Part shown: in pieces, positions 16,373-25,042 of the stretch
How positions within the stretch are numbered: the stretch's first letter is position 1
How the letters are laid out: each line of letters begins with the position of its first letter
Assembly: GCF_003347605.1 (NCBI RefSeq)
Contig: NZ_QDFZ01000019.1
Location: 55,096 to 119,095 of the forward strand
Source: Chryseobacterium sp. KLBC 52
GTDB taxonomy: Bacteria; Bacteroidota; Bacteroidia; Flavobacteriales; Weeksellaceae
Direction: 5' to 3'
Length of the DNA: 64,000 bases
Notes under the pieces: generated by a model
The model's input: only the letters and a program-made list of their open reading frames with translations
Databases searched by the model: none
What the model was told of the DNA's origin: nothing
Position numbers and translations under genes: made by a program

Positions 16373-17980
16373 ATGGATTTTAGATATCAGGATCCGTATC
16401 CTATTCAGAAAGATGATACGGTGTACAAGAAGCTTACATCAGACTATGTAAAGGTTGAAAAACTGGGTGACAGAGAAATTTTAACAATAGATCCTAAAGG
16501 ATTGGAACTGTTAGCTGAAGAAGCGATGGCAGATGTGTCTTTCATGCTTCGTTCTTCACACTTAGAAAGCCTTAGAAGAATTATTGATGATCCTGAAGCT
16601 ACAGATAATGACAGATTCGTTGCATATAACCTTTTACAGAATGCTGCCGTAGCAGTTGAGGGAGCTCTTCCTTCATGCCAGGATACGGGAACAGCTATCG
16701 TAATGGGGAAGAAAGGGGAAAATGTATACACGGGAGTAGAAGATGGAGAATACCTGAGCAAAGGAATTTACAATACCTATCAGAAAAGAAACCTAAGATA
16801 TTCTCAGGTAGTTCCTTTAACGATGTTTGATGAGAAGAATTCCGGGTCTAACCTTCCAGCACAGATTGATATCTATGCTAAAAAAGGAGATTATTATGAA
16901 TTCTTATTCTTAACAAAAGGAGGTGGTTCTGCCAACAAAACATTCTTATATCAAAAGACGAAATCTTTATTGAACGAAAAATCTCTCGAAGAATTCATTA
17001 AAGAAAAGATTTCAGACCTTGGAACAGCTGCCTGCCCACCTTACCACTTAGCATTGGTAATCGGAGGAACTTCAGCAGAAGCGAATCTTGCCGCAGTAAA
17101 AAAAGCATCTGCAAAATATTACGATAATCTTCCGACAGAAGGAAATGAGGCCGGACAGGCTTTCAGAGACCTTGAATGGGAAGCAAAAGTTCAGAAAATC
17201 TGCCAGGAAAGTGCCATTGGAGCTCAGTTTGGAGGGAAATACCTTACACACGACGTAAGAGTGATCAGACTTCCGAGACATGCTGCATCTTGCCCGGTAG
17301 GAATGGGTGTTTCCTGTTCTGCAGACAGAAATATCAAAGGGAAAATTACAAAAGAAGGAATCTTCCTGGAGCAATTAGAGCAGGATCCGAAAAGATTCTT
17401 ACCTGATACTCCTCCACATCTGGAAGAAGCTGTTGAGGTTAACCTGAACAAGCCAATGCCGGAAATTCTTGCCGAGCTTTCCAAATATCCGATCAAAACC
17501 AGATTAAAACTGAACGGAACATTAATCGTAGCAAGAGATATTGCTCACGCAAAAATCAAAGAAATTATCGACAGCGGGAAACCAATGCCTGAATATTTCA
17601 AAAATCACCCAATCTATTACGCTGGACCTGCAAAAACTCCGGAAGGAATGGCTTCAGGAAGTTTCGGACCTACTACTGCCGGAAGAATGGATGTTTACGT
17701 AGACGAGTTCCAGAGCCATGGTGGAAGTATGATTATGCTGGCAAAAGGAAACAGAAGTAAAGATGTTACCAATGCATGTCACAAATACGGAGGTTTCTAT
17801 CTTGGGTCTATCGGAGGACCGGCTGCTATTCTTGCGAAAGACAATATTGTGTCTGTAGATGTAGTAGACTTCCCGGAATTAGGAATGGAAGCGGTAAGAA
17901 AAATTGAAGTAAAAGACTTCCCTGCATTCATCATTTCCGATGATAAAGGCAATGATTTTTTCGCAAATCTGGCTCACTAA
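16373..17980 (+). CDS. fumA: Class I fumarate hydratase ([4Fe-4S])
   Basis: An oxygen-sensitive iron-sulfur fumarase, 535 residues, single-chain FumA/FumB type. The three cluster cysteines are recognisable in PSCQDTGTA (about 102), [15 protein letters not shown] (about 220) and AASCPVGMG (about 307). The C-terminal domain has the usual [28 protein letters not shown] and [11 protein letters not shown]. It is transcribed divergently from fumC, 226 bp apart. Having both classes would allow fumarase activity with or without intact Fe-S clusters, an inference from known family behaviour. Confidence 0.93.
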   Translation: MDFRYQDPYPIQKDDTVYKKLTSDYVKVEKLGDREILTIDPKGLELLAEEAMADVSFMLRSSHLESLRRIIDDPEATDNDRFVAYNLLQNAAVAVEGALPSCQDTGTAIVMGKKGENVYTGVEDGEYLSKGIYNTYQKRNLRYSQVVPLTMFDEKNSGSNLPAQIDIYAKKGDYYEFLFLTKGGGSANKTFLYQKTKSLLNEKSLEEFIKEKISDLGTAACPPYHLALVIGGTSAEANLAAVKKASAKYYDNLPTEGNEAGQAFRDLEWEAKVQKICQESAIGAQFGGKYLTHDVRVIRLPRHAASCPVGMGVSCSADRNIKGKITKEGIFLEQLEQDPKRFLPDTPPHLEEAVEVNLNKPMPEILAELSKYPIKTRLKLNGTLIVARDIAHAKIKEIIDSGKPMPEYFKNHPIYYAGPAKTPEGMASGSFGPTTAGRMDVYVDEFQSHGGSMIMLAKGNRSKDVTNACHKYGGFYLGSIGGPAAILAKDNIVSVDVVDFPELGMEAVRKIEVKDFPAFIISDDKGNDFFANLAH

Positions 17981-18024
17981 TTAGTTTAAAATTAAAATAA
18001 ATAAGAAAATAGAACGCTGATCTT

Positions 18025-18055
18025 TTGTGTAAAAAGGAAAAAAGTTCTATTTTTG
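18025..18055 (+). promoter_or_regulatory. Promoter of small membrane protein gene
   Basis: TTG (18025-18027), 20-nt spacer, TATTTTTG (18048-18055): a close match to the Bacteroidota TTG/TAnnTTTG consensus. It rules out the TTG codon at 18053 as a start and supports ATG 18074 with a short leader. Confidence 0.75.
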
Positions 18056-18073
18056 CCTAAAATCTTTAAGAGA

Positions 18074-18358
18074 ATGATAACGATATTATCAGCATTTTGG
18101 CCGTTCTACCAGTTCCTTTGGACTATATTCTTCATTACTATGTTCTTAGTAGGATTCTGGTGTATTTTTATGTTCTTCGGATTAGTAATCCCAATGTGGC
18201 TAACTGAAGGTTTGAAAGAGTATTTCGGAAAAGTAAAGCCTTTCGATCCTGAAGATATCAGAAGAAAGCTTATTTCTGAGCAGGAAGGTGTAGAAGTTAT
18301 CTATAGCGAGCCTAAAGGAAACGGACCTTTCCTTCACGATCACGGACATCATCATTAA
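18074..18358 (+). CDS. Small membrane protein of unknown function
   Basis: 94 residues starting MITILSAFWPFYQFLWTIFF. Two closely spaced hydrophobic helices (about 5-25 and 30-48) are followed by a soluble C-terminus (LKEYFGKVKPFDPEDIRRKL) and a His-rich tail (HDHGHHH) that might bind metal. It has its own consensus promoter and a terminator 65 nt downstream, so it is a monocistronic transcription unit. No function recognised. Confidence 0.75.
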   Translation: MITILSAFWPFYQFLWTIFFITMFLVGFWCIFMFFGLVIPMWLTEGLKEYFGKVKPFDPEDIRRKLISEQEGVEVIYSEPKGNGPFLHDHGHHH

Positions 18359-18422
18359 TTGATTGTCATTGCTTTTTCACCTGAATTCTGAAAAAGTAAT
18401 ATCAAAGCAAAACAACATATAT

Positions 18423-18449
18423 AAACCGCTTAAGCAATTAAGCGGTTTT
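18423..18449. terminator. Bidirectional terminator
   Basis: AACCGCTTAA and TTAAGCGGTT form a stem with a 5-nt loop between two convergent genes, ending one base before the AraC gene stop. Confidence 0.75.
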
Positions 18450-19343
18450 CTATTTATTATTCCTCAGACTTTCAGGAGATACCCCAAATTTCTTTTTAAA
18501 AGCCCGTGTAAAGTTCTGCAGGTACTCATAGCCGCATTCAATAGCAATCTCTTTGATCATAATTTCTTTATTAGTGATCAGTTTCCTGGCTTTCAGCATT
18601 CTGAGTTCTGAAATATAATGAGCAATCGTTGTATGGTACTGAGTTTTAAATTCCTTTCTGATGATATTCTGGTTCAGCCCAAAATATTTTCCTATTTCTT
18701 CCGCTTTTATATTCCTGTGATAATTTTCATCAATGAATTTCCTAATCATTTCGGGAATCTTTGGAGTATCCTCGAGAATGTTTTTCTCATTAAATTGCTC
18801 AAAGATCAGGATAAGAAGTTTGATAATCTTTGCTTCTATAAATAACTTCTGCATGATTCCTTTCTTATTATAATCCAGAATCTCTTTTACAATCATATGC
18901 ATTTCAACTGTCATATCCGGCGGAGTTTCTTTATGAAGGAATATAAAATTATTATGAATCATGTTTTCCAGAATCTCAGCATTCTCACGATTAAGTTCCG
19001 GATTGATAAGGTTAAAAATATATTGATAATTGATCTGAATCTGCAGATACCTCAGAATTTCCTGATTTTCTGTCCATAGTTCCGCAACACTTTCTTTAGG
19101 AGAATAATGAAGTATATATTGATTTTTCTTGAATAAAAACTGGGTGCCACAATCATGACCTTCTAAATTAATGCCCTCACTCAACAGAAAAATCAGATTA
19201 AAACTTGACTTCCCCTCCAGCATATGAGACTTGAAGGATTGATCAGGACACAGGTCTTCCTGCATGATGATTTTGATGTCTTCGGATATGAACAAATGTC
19301 CACTTTTTGATTGACTCCTCATACAACACATTTTTACAGCCAT
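18450..19343 (-). CDS. AraC family transcriptional regulator
   Basis: 297 residues from ATG 19343. The two C-terminal helix-turn-helix motifs are clear: IKAEEIGKYFGLNQNIIRKE and NKEIMIKEIAIECGYEYLQN, followed by FTRAFKKKFGVSPESLR, the AraC signature end. The N-terminal ~190 residues form the ligand or dimerisation domain and begin with a Cys-containing stretch (AVKMCCMRSQ). An upstream in-frame ATG at 19436 exists but adds low-complexity basic sequence. The neighbouring T9SS protein gene is divergent, so it could be a target; no direct evidence. Confidence 0.9.
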   Translation of the reverse strand: MAVKMCCMRSQSKSGHLFISEDIKIIMQEDLCPDQSFKSHMLEGKSSFNLIFLLSEGINLEGHDCGTQFLFKKNQYILHYSPKESVAELWTENQEILRYLQIQINYQYIFNLINPELNRENAEILENMIHNNFIFLHKETPPDMTVEMHMIVKEILDYNKKGIMQKLFIEAKIIKLLILIFEQFNEKNILEDTPKIPEMIRKFIDENYHRNIKAEEIGKYFGLNQNIIRKEFKTQYHTTIAHYISELRMLKARKLITNKEIMIKEIAIECGYEYLQNFTRAFKKKFGVSPESLRNNK

Positions 19344-19476
19344 GGTACAACTTCTTAAGGTAAAAGTCCTTCGCAGGATAACCAAAAGTTCGGAAATGAT
19401 AACTCGGGGTTGATGATGTGAAGTACTTTTGCGCAAAATTAAATTAAATTTAGAATAATTAAAAATAATATTTCAT

Positions 19477-21555
19477 ATGTTTAAAGATTTACATTTTGCA
19501 ATACGGAAAATCAGAACAGGATTAGCATTGCTAACCGTTGCTGGAAGCTATATGTATGCCCAGCAATGGGAAAATGTAGGAGGCGTTCAGGATGTATCTG
19601 CAGGAGGAAGCAGTTTTAATAATGTTGTTATTGATAACTCGGGAAACTATTATCTATCCTATTATGATGTTTCAGTAGCTAAAGGCTCCGTTCAGAAATT
19701 TAACGGGAACTCATGGTCTTACTTAGGGGGAACACCCGGAGTTACTACAGGAACTGCCACTTACAACTCATTGTCTATAAGTCCAAACGGAAACAGTATT
19801 TATTATACCAATCAGCTTGGTTATCCGGGCTCCGGGATGGAAGTACGTTTATTTACAGGCTCTTTATGGTCCCAGCTTCCGAATGCTACGGACAGCCCGG
19901 TAAATTATCAGGCTTCTGCAGTATCCTCCGATAATATTATATTTACTTATGGATCTTACGGTTCCGGAACTGTAAAAAAATATTCCGGAGGTGTGTGGGA
20001 ACAGGTAGGAAATGCTGGTTTTTCCGGAGGTGCGGAATTTGCTGAAATGGTCATAGGAACCAATAATATGGTGTATACCTGCAATGTTTCCGGAGGGATA
20101 AAAGTATATCAGAACAGTACAGATGCCAGTTCAGCACAAAACTGGAGTTTGGTAGGAGGAGCGGCAGCTGATGCTTCTTCGTCAGGGGAACAGTACAATG
20201 CTGATATTGCTTTAGACGGCGCGAATACAATCTATGTAGCATATGTATCCAACTCTTCAGGAGGAAAAAAAGTGAACGTCAGGAAATTTGACGGCAACTC
20301 CTGGGTACAGGTTGGAAATGCCAACTTCTCAGAGGGAAGAGTACAGCATGTTGCGTTAGCCGTAACAGAATCCGGAAAACCTTACGTGGTGGCCAGCCGT
20401 TTTGAAAATGATGACTTTCTGAGAAATACAGTTTATAAACTAGATGACACTCAGAATTGGGTTCCATTTGGAGGAGATTTTGTTTCAGATGGGGAAGCAA
20501 AATACAATGATTTAGCGATAGATAAGGCACAGAATTATTTGGTGCTGGCTTATTCCGACAATACAACAAAGGTGAAAAGAATTTCTCTGAACCTTAATCC
20601 ACAAACATGCAGCAACACAGACCCTGGAGCAAATGTAGGTGATGTTGGCTGCGTAAGTTTTATTTATCGTGGACAGCAGGTTGCTTATACCACCGTAAGA
20701 GGAGCAGACGGAAAAATCTGGCTTCAGCAGAACCTGGGAAGTACACAGGTGGCTTCGTCAGTAGCGGATGCGAATTCTTATGGAGATCTTTTCCAATGGG
20801 GAAGATGGGATGACGGACACCAGCTTAGAAATTCTCAGATTGTACCAGCGCCATCTCCTAATACTCCGGAAGGAGCAAGTACCACTGTGGGAGCTTATGT
20901 TGCAGGATCTCCGGCATGGTGGGCAAATTTTGCAAGTGGAGATACATGGAATGGGACATCCCTTGCAGATGTAAATGCCTCTGTAGGGATAGATCCTTGT
21001 AAAGCAATAGGAGCAGACTGGAAAATACCTTCTCAGGCAGAGTGGACAACTTTAATAGGAGCTGAAAGTATTTCTAACCCGACCACTGCTTATAACAGCC
21101 ATCTTAAATTACCTGCGGGAGGCTACAGAAGCTCCAGTGACGGGAACTTTACTTTTGTAGGGCAACGAGGGTATTTCTGGAGCTCAGATACATCAAGTTT
21201 AGGAGGGAAATATCTGTATATCGGATCAACGATTGCCAATCCGTCTGCTGGTGCTATGAGAGGGCAGGGATCATCAGTAAGATGCATCAAGCCTACCTCT
21301 TCTTTGGGTACTTCAGAAACCAAACTGAATCAATCTGTCATTGGAATGTATCCTAATCCTACAAAAGGAATTCTTATAGTTAAAGCTGATTCAGGGATTG
21401 AAAAAGTAAACGTTGTGAACGCTGTAGGACAAAGAATGAATGTACAGTTCTCGGATAATCAGATCAACATGGCTGAACTTCCTTCAGGATTGTATATAGT
21501 AGAATTGAAATTAAAGAATGGACAATCCATTTCTAAAAAGATTATAAAAAATTAA
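19477..21555 (+). CDS. Secreted FISUMP-domain protein with T9SS sorting domain
   Basis: 692 residues, N-terminal signal peptide (GLALLTVAGSYMYAQQ). Residues ~25-365 hold repeated beta units around the motif NGNSW..vG (NGNSWSYLGG, SGGVWEQVGN, DGNSWVQVGN), suggesting a beta-propeller. Residues ~380-605 form a Fibrobacter succinogenes major paralogous (FISUMP) domain: GADGKIWLQQNLG, GDLFQWGRWDDGHQ, WKIPSQAEWTTLIG, LPAGGYRS, GYFWSS, SSVRCIK. Residues ~615-692 are a type A T9SS sorting domain (GMYPNPTKGIL..., LPSGLYIVELK). Predicted cell-surface or secreted; ligand unknown. Confidence 0.88.
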   Translation: MFKDLHFAIRKIRTGLALLTVAGSYMYAQQWENVGGVQDVSAGGSSFNNVVIDNSGNYYLSYYDVSVAKGSVQKFNGNSWSYLGGTPGVTTGTATYNSLSISPNGNSIYYTNQLGYPGSGMEVRLFTGSLWSQLPNATDSPVNYQASAVSSDNIIFTYGSYGSGTVKKYSGGVWEQVGNAGFSGGAEFAEMVIGTNNMVYTCNVSGGIKVYQNSTDASSAQNWSLVGGAAADASSSGEQYNADIALDGANTIYVAYVSNSSGGKKVNVRKFDGNSWVQVGNANFSEGRVQHVALAVTESGKPYVVASRFENDDFLRNTVYKLDDTQNWVPFGGDFVSDGEAKYNDLAIDKAQNYLVLAYSDNTTKVKRISLNLNPQTCSNTDPGANVGDVGCVSFIYRGQQVAYTTVRGADGKIWLQQNLGSTQVASSVADANSYGDLFQWGRWDDGHQLRNSQIVPAPSPNTPEGASTTVGAYVAGSPAWWANFASGDTWNGTSLADVNASVGIDPCKAIGADWKIPSQAEWTTLIGAESISNPTTAYNSHLKLPAGGYRSSSDGNFTFVGQRGYFWSSDTSSLGGKYLYIGSTIANPSAGAMRGQGSSVRCIKPTSSLGTSETKLNQSVIGMYPNPTKGILIVKADSGIEKVNVVNAVGQRMNVQFSDNQINMAELPSGLYIVELKLKNGQSISKKIIKN

Positions 21556-21616
21556 GCGAAATTCAATACAAAGATTTTTGCCCAAAAGAATTAGTTCATT
21601 ACAATTACTTTTATTG

Positions 21617-21648
21617 GAAGGCTCATGAAATTTCATGAGTCTTTTTTT
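21617..21648 (+). terminator. Terminator after FISUMP gene
   Basis: The palindrome CTCATGAAATTTCATGAG extended by AG/CT pairs is followed by a 7-nt T run. Confidence 0.8.
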
Positions 21649-21747
21649 ATTTGATTTTTTTCAAAAAAAATGAAATATTTCCCGAAAACTGATTCAAAAT
21701 GATGGTTATGAATAAAAAATAACACTATATTCGATAAAAAATAAGAC

Positions 21748-24585
21748 ATGAGAAAATTTTATTCCGTTGTTTTTCTGCTGATTACAATGTACGTTTTTGG
21801 GCAGATTAATTATACAATTTCTCCTAATCCGTTCAATGAAACAGATGCTATTACGCTTACGGTTCCGGGCGATCAGATAGACGAAACGGCCTGGGGAGTT
21901 TCCAATAATGCCATTTATATGTGGACCTGGTCGTTTGACACCAATTATCAGAACAGCCAGGATTGTCCTACCAATGGCAGCTGGAATAATTCCAATGATC
22001 TGAATAAGCTGAATTATAATCCCATAACAGACAGCTATTCAATAACATTTACTCCAACTTCATTTTTCGGAAGAACAGGAATCGGAAGATTTGGATTTTT
22101 ATTAAAAGATAAAACAGGATCGCATCAGACTTCACCCGATATTTTTGTAAACGTAGGGACTTTAAACTTGACGCTTACAAATCCATTGGCGAACAGCCTC
22201 ACTTCAGTTCCTACGGGAAATTCCATTACTATTACGGCGACGGCAAGTACCAATGCTACATTCCAGTTAAAAGCCAACGGAACTGTTGTCAATTCAGCAA
22301 CAACGCCTTCACAATCTTATTCTTACAGTTATACGGTTACTCAGGATGCAAATATGGAACTTGTGGCAACACAGGGGACCAATTCTAAAACAGCAACATT
22401 TATCTTACAGGTTCCTAGAAATGTAGTTTCTGAAGCAATACCCAACTGGATCAGGCAGGGAATCAATTACCACCCGACAGATCCTACCAAAGTAGGGCTG
22501 GCTTTATATGCCCCGGGGAAAAGCTTTATCCATGTCATCGGAAGTTTCAATAACTGGGCGGTGAATGATACCTATTTAATGAAAAAAGATATTGCAAATC
22601 CTGATCTGTACTGGATAGAACTTAATGGAATCACTCCTCAGCAGCTTTATACCTTCCAATACAGAACAAACGATTTGAGAAAAGTAGCAGATCCTTATTC
22701 ACCACAAATTTTATCTTCTTATGATGACCAGTGGATTTCAGCTTCTACTTATCCAAACTTACCAGCATTTCCTGCCGGACAGGGTTTTGAAGTTTCAACA
22801 TTTAAAACAGGACAGACCGCTTATAACTGGCAGGTTACCAATTTTCAAAGACCTGCGAAACAGGATCTTATAGTGTATGAATTATTATTGCGAGATTTCA
22901 CACAGGAAAAGAACTGGCAGTCGCTGATTAATAAAATTTCCTATTTAAAGAATCTGAAAATCAATGCTATAGAGCTGCTTCCGATTATGGAATTTGACGG
23001 AAATCTTTCGTGGGGATATAATACTTCTTTCCATTATGCACTGGACAAAGCCTACGGTACTCCCGAAAAATTCAAAGAATTTGTAGATTTATGCCATCAG
23101 AACGGAATTGCAGTCATTCTGGATGTAGCGTTTAATCATGCTACAGGACGTTCTCCATTAGTTAGGCTTTGGAATATTGATCCTGATGGTGACGGCTATG
23201 GCGATGTTGCACCGAACAATCCTTACTTTAACCAGGTACCGAAACATTCATATAATGTATTCAATGATTTTAACCATACAAGCCTTTCAACGCAATATTA
23301 CGTTGAAAGATGCCTTAAGCAATGGCTTACAGAATTTCGCATAGATGGCTTCCGTTGGGATTTAACCAAAGGATTTACGCAAAGCTGTTCTGAAAACGAT
23401 GAGGCCTGTACCAATGCCTACCAGCAGGACAGAGTGGATATCATGAAAAATTATGCTGATAAACAATGGGCCATTGATCCCAATTCTTACATGATCTTCG
23501 AACATTTGGGAACAGATGCAGAAGAACAGCAATGGGCGAACTACAGAATCGCAGAAGGAAAGGGCGTTATGCTTTGGAATAAACAGACCGATCCTTACAA
23601 CCAGAATACGATGGGCTATCAGGAAAACAGCAATTATGACCGCATGAATCACAGCCTTCACGGCTTCACCAATATGAGTGCCGTAGGCTATGGAGAAAGC
23701 CATGATGAAGAGAGACTGATGTTTAAAAACCTTGCCTATGGCGCAGTTAACGGAAGTTATAATGTAAAAGACCTGAATACCGCTCTTGAAAGAATGAAAA
23801 CTTTCGGGGCAACTTTCTTTACCATTCCAGGTCCGAAGATGATCTGGCAGTTTGGTGAATTAGGATATGAATTCAGCATCAACAGATGTGCGAATGGCAC
23901 CATAGACAGCGGATGCAGAACCGATGAAAAACCTGTTGCATTTACTTTAGGGTATGATACCAATGTGAACAGAAAGGCAGTATATGATACATGGGCTAAA
24001 ATCATCAATATCAGAAATACCTACCCGGTTTTTAAATCTAAAACCTACAGTATAGAATCCAATAACCTTACGAACGATCCTACCGGACTGATCACAAGAA
24101 TTTATGTGTATGATGCGGCTATTACAACAGGAATAAAGAATGTGGTAGTGTTGGCCAATTATACGACTTCCGCGCAGAATGTTGTTCCTTATTTCCCTTA
24201 CACAGGTCAATGGCAGAATCTGATGGACAACAGTATTTCAAATGTAGCTTCCACAACAGCGCCAATCACTTTACAGCCTGGGGAATTCAGAATCTTTGGA
24301 AATTATGCAGGTGCTTTGTCAACAGCAGATGTCAATGCCGCCAACAAATTATCTCTTCAGATTGCAGATAATCCAATCCGAAACGGAATAGCTAAACTCG
24401 TTTTCAGTAAGGCCAAAAACGGAGAGATTTTAATTTTTGATATGACTGGTAAAAGAATGGATTCTTTAAAACTGGATAAAGAAAATGGCATCTATGAAGC
24501 GAAAGTCAGTTATCCGGCAGGAACCTATCTGGTGCAGCTGAAATCGGATACAGGAATAGCCATTCAAAAGATGATGATTCAATAA
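21748..24585 (+). CDS. Secreted GH13 alpha-amylase family protein with T9SS sorting domain
   Basis: 945 residues. Signal peptide (YSVVFLLITMYVFGQ), two beta-sandwich modules (about 20-225, likely starch-binding or Ig-like), an E-set-like N domain of branching/pullulanase type (FIHVIGSFNNWAVND), then the GH13 barrel from about 365. Barrel motifs: DVAFNHA, DGFRWD with nucleophile Asp538, FEHLG with acid/base Glu585, and GESHDEERL with Asp653. A C-terminal T9SS domain ends GTYLVQLKSD...KMMIQ. It should cut or rearrange alpha-glucans outside the cell. No SusCD pair or other polysaccharide genes are adjacent, so it looks stand-alone. Confidence 0.92.
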   Translation: MRKFYSVVFLLITMYVFGQINYTISPNPFNETDAITLTVPGDQIDETAWGVSNNAIYMWTWSFDTNYQNSQDCPTNGSWNNSNDLNKLNYNPITDSYSITFTPTSFFGRTGIGRFGFLLKDKTGSHQTSPDIFVNVGTLNLTLTNPLANSLTSVPTGNSITITATASTNATFQLKANGTVVNSATTPSQSYSYSYTVTQDANMELVATQGTNSKTATFILQVPRNVVSEAIPNWIRQGINYHPTDPTKVGLALYAPGKSFIHVIGSFNNWAVNDTYLMKKDIANPDLYWIELNGITPQQLYTFQYRTNDLRKVADPYSPQILSSYDDQWISASTYPNLPAFPAGQGFEVSTFKTGQTAYNWQVTNFQRPAKQDLIVYELLLRDFTQEKNWQSLINKISYLKNLKINAIELLPIMEFDGNLSWGYNTSFHYALDKAYGTPEKFKEFVDLCHQNGIAVILDVAFNHATGRSPLVRLWNIDPDGDGYGDVAPNNPYFNQVPKHSYNVFNDFNHTSLSTQYYVERCLKQWLTEFRIDGFRWDLTKGFTQSCSENDEACTNAYQQDRVDIMKNYADKQWAIDPNSYMIFEHLGTDAEEQQWANYRIAEGKGVMLWNKQTDPYNQNTMGYQENSNYDRMNHSLHGFTNMSAVGYGESHDEERLMFKNLAYGAVNGSYNVKDLNTALERMKTFGATFFTIPGPKMIWQFGELGYEFSINRCANGTIDSGCRTDEKPVAFTLGYDTNVNRKAVYDTWAKIINIRNTYPVFKSKTYSIESNNLTNDPTGLITRIYVYDAAITTGIKNVVVLANYTTSAQNVVPYFPYTGQWQNLMDNSISNVASTTAPITLQPGEFRIFGNYAGALSTADVNAANKLSLQIADNPIRNGIAKLVFSKAKNGEILIFDMTGKRMDSLKLDKENGIYEAKVSYPAGTYLVQLKSDTGIAIQKMMIQ

Positions 24586-24772
24586 AAACAAATTATGAAG
24601 TTGTTGATTTGTAATATTTTGAACCATTAAGGGCTATTTAAGAAGTAAAGTACCGTTAAGATAGATCATTTTGATTTTTAAGCTCAAAGCGAAGCTAATC
24701 TTAATACTCTTAAACTCTTATTACATCTTAATGGTTCGAAAATAAAATTGTAAACAGGTTCTATAAAAAATC

Positions 24773-24810
24773 AAAGGCAAATTTGCAGATCAGCAGGTTT
24801 GCCTTTTTTT
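24773..24810 (+). terminator. Terminator downstream of amylase region
   Basis: GGCAAA (24776-24781) pairs with TTTGCC (24798-24803), with an inner TGC/GCA pairing, followed by seven T. The 24586-24772 stretch before it holds no recognisable gene. Confidence 0.65.
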
Positions 24811-24838
24811 GTAAGTTCAAAAAAATAGTCTACTTTTG
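24809..24838 (+). promoter_or_regulatory. Promoter for SAM-riboswitch transcript
   Basis: TTG (24809-24811), 19-nt spacer, TACTTTTG (24831-24838) fits the Bacteroidota promoter consensus. The predicted transcript would begin almost exactly at the riboswitch. Confidence 0.75.
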
Positions 24839-24842
24839 CAGT

Positions 24843-24950
24843 AGATTTATCAAGAAAGGTGGAGGGATTTGGCCCGTTGAAACCTTAGCAACCTACACGT
24901 TTCCAATAGTGTAAAGGTGCTAATTCCAACCCTTAGGGGGAGATAAGTGA
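24843..24950 (+). promoter_or_regulatory. SAM-I (S-box) riboswitch
   Basis: All conserved S-box blocks are present in order: TTATCAAGAAAGGTGGAGGG, GGCCC, GAAACC, GCAACC, AAGGTGCTAATTCCA and the closing GATAAG (24942-24947), which pairs with TTTATC at 24846-24851. A P4 hairpin is visible at CCCTTAGGGGG. It senses S-adenosylmethionine. TTTCTTGA (24975-24982) can pair with TCAAGAAA (24850-24857) inside the aptamer and could form the alternative state. No poly-U terminator follows, so control may be at translation. It precedes a TonB receptor and amino-acid permease. Confidence 0.93.
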
Positions 24951-25042
24951 AATCCATACTCTATATGAATTCCATTTCTTGAAGTCTTGTGTATCTGTGG
25001 AAAGATCCGTCAGATTGGTAGTATTAATTGGCAAGAACAAAA

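Noticed and set aside
18053-18076. TTG start seven codons upstream of the small membrane protein
   Set aside because: The TTG lies inside the -7 promoter box TATTTTTG and would not be transcribed.
20279-21323. Several minus-strand frames inside the FISUMP gene
   Set aside because: They are shadows of the strongly supported plus-strand protein, with His/Leu/Ser-rich translations.
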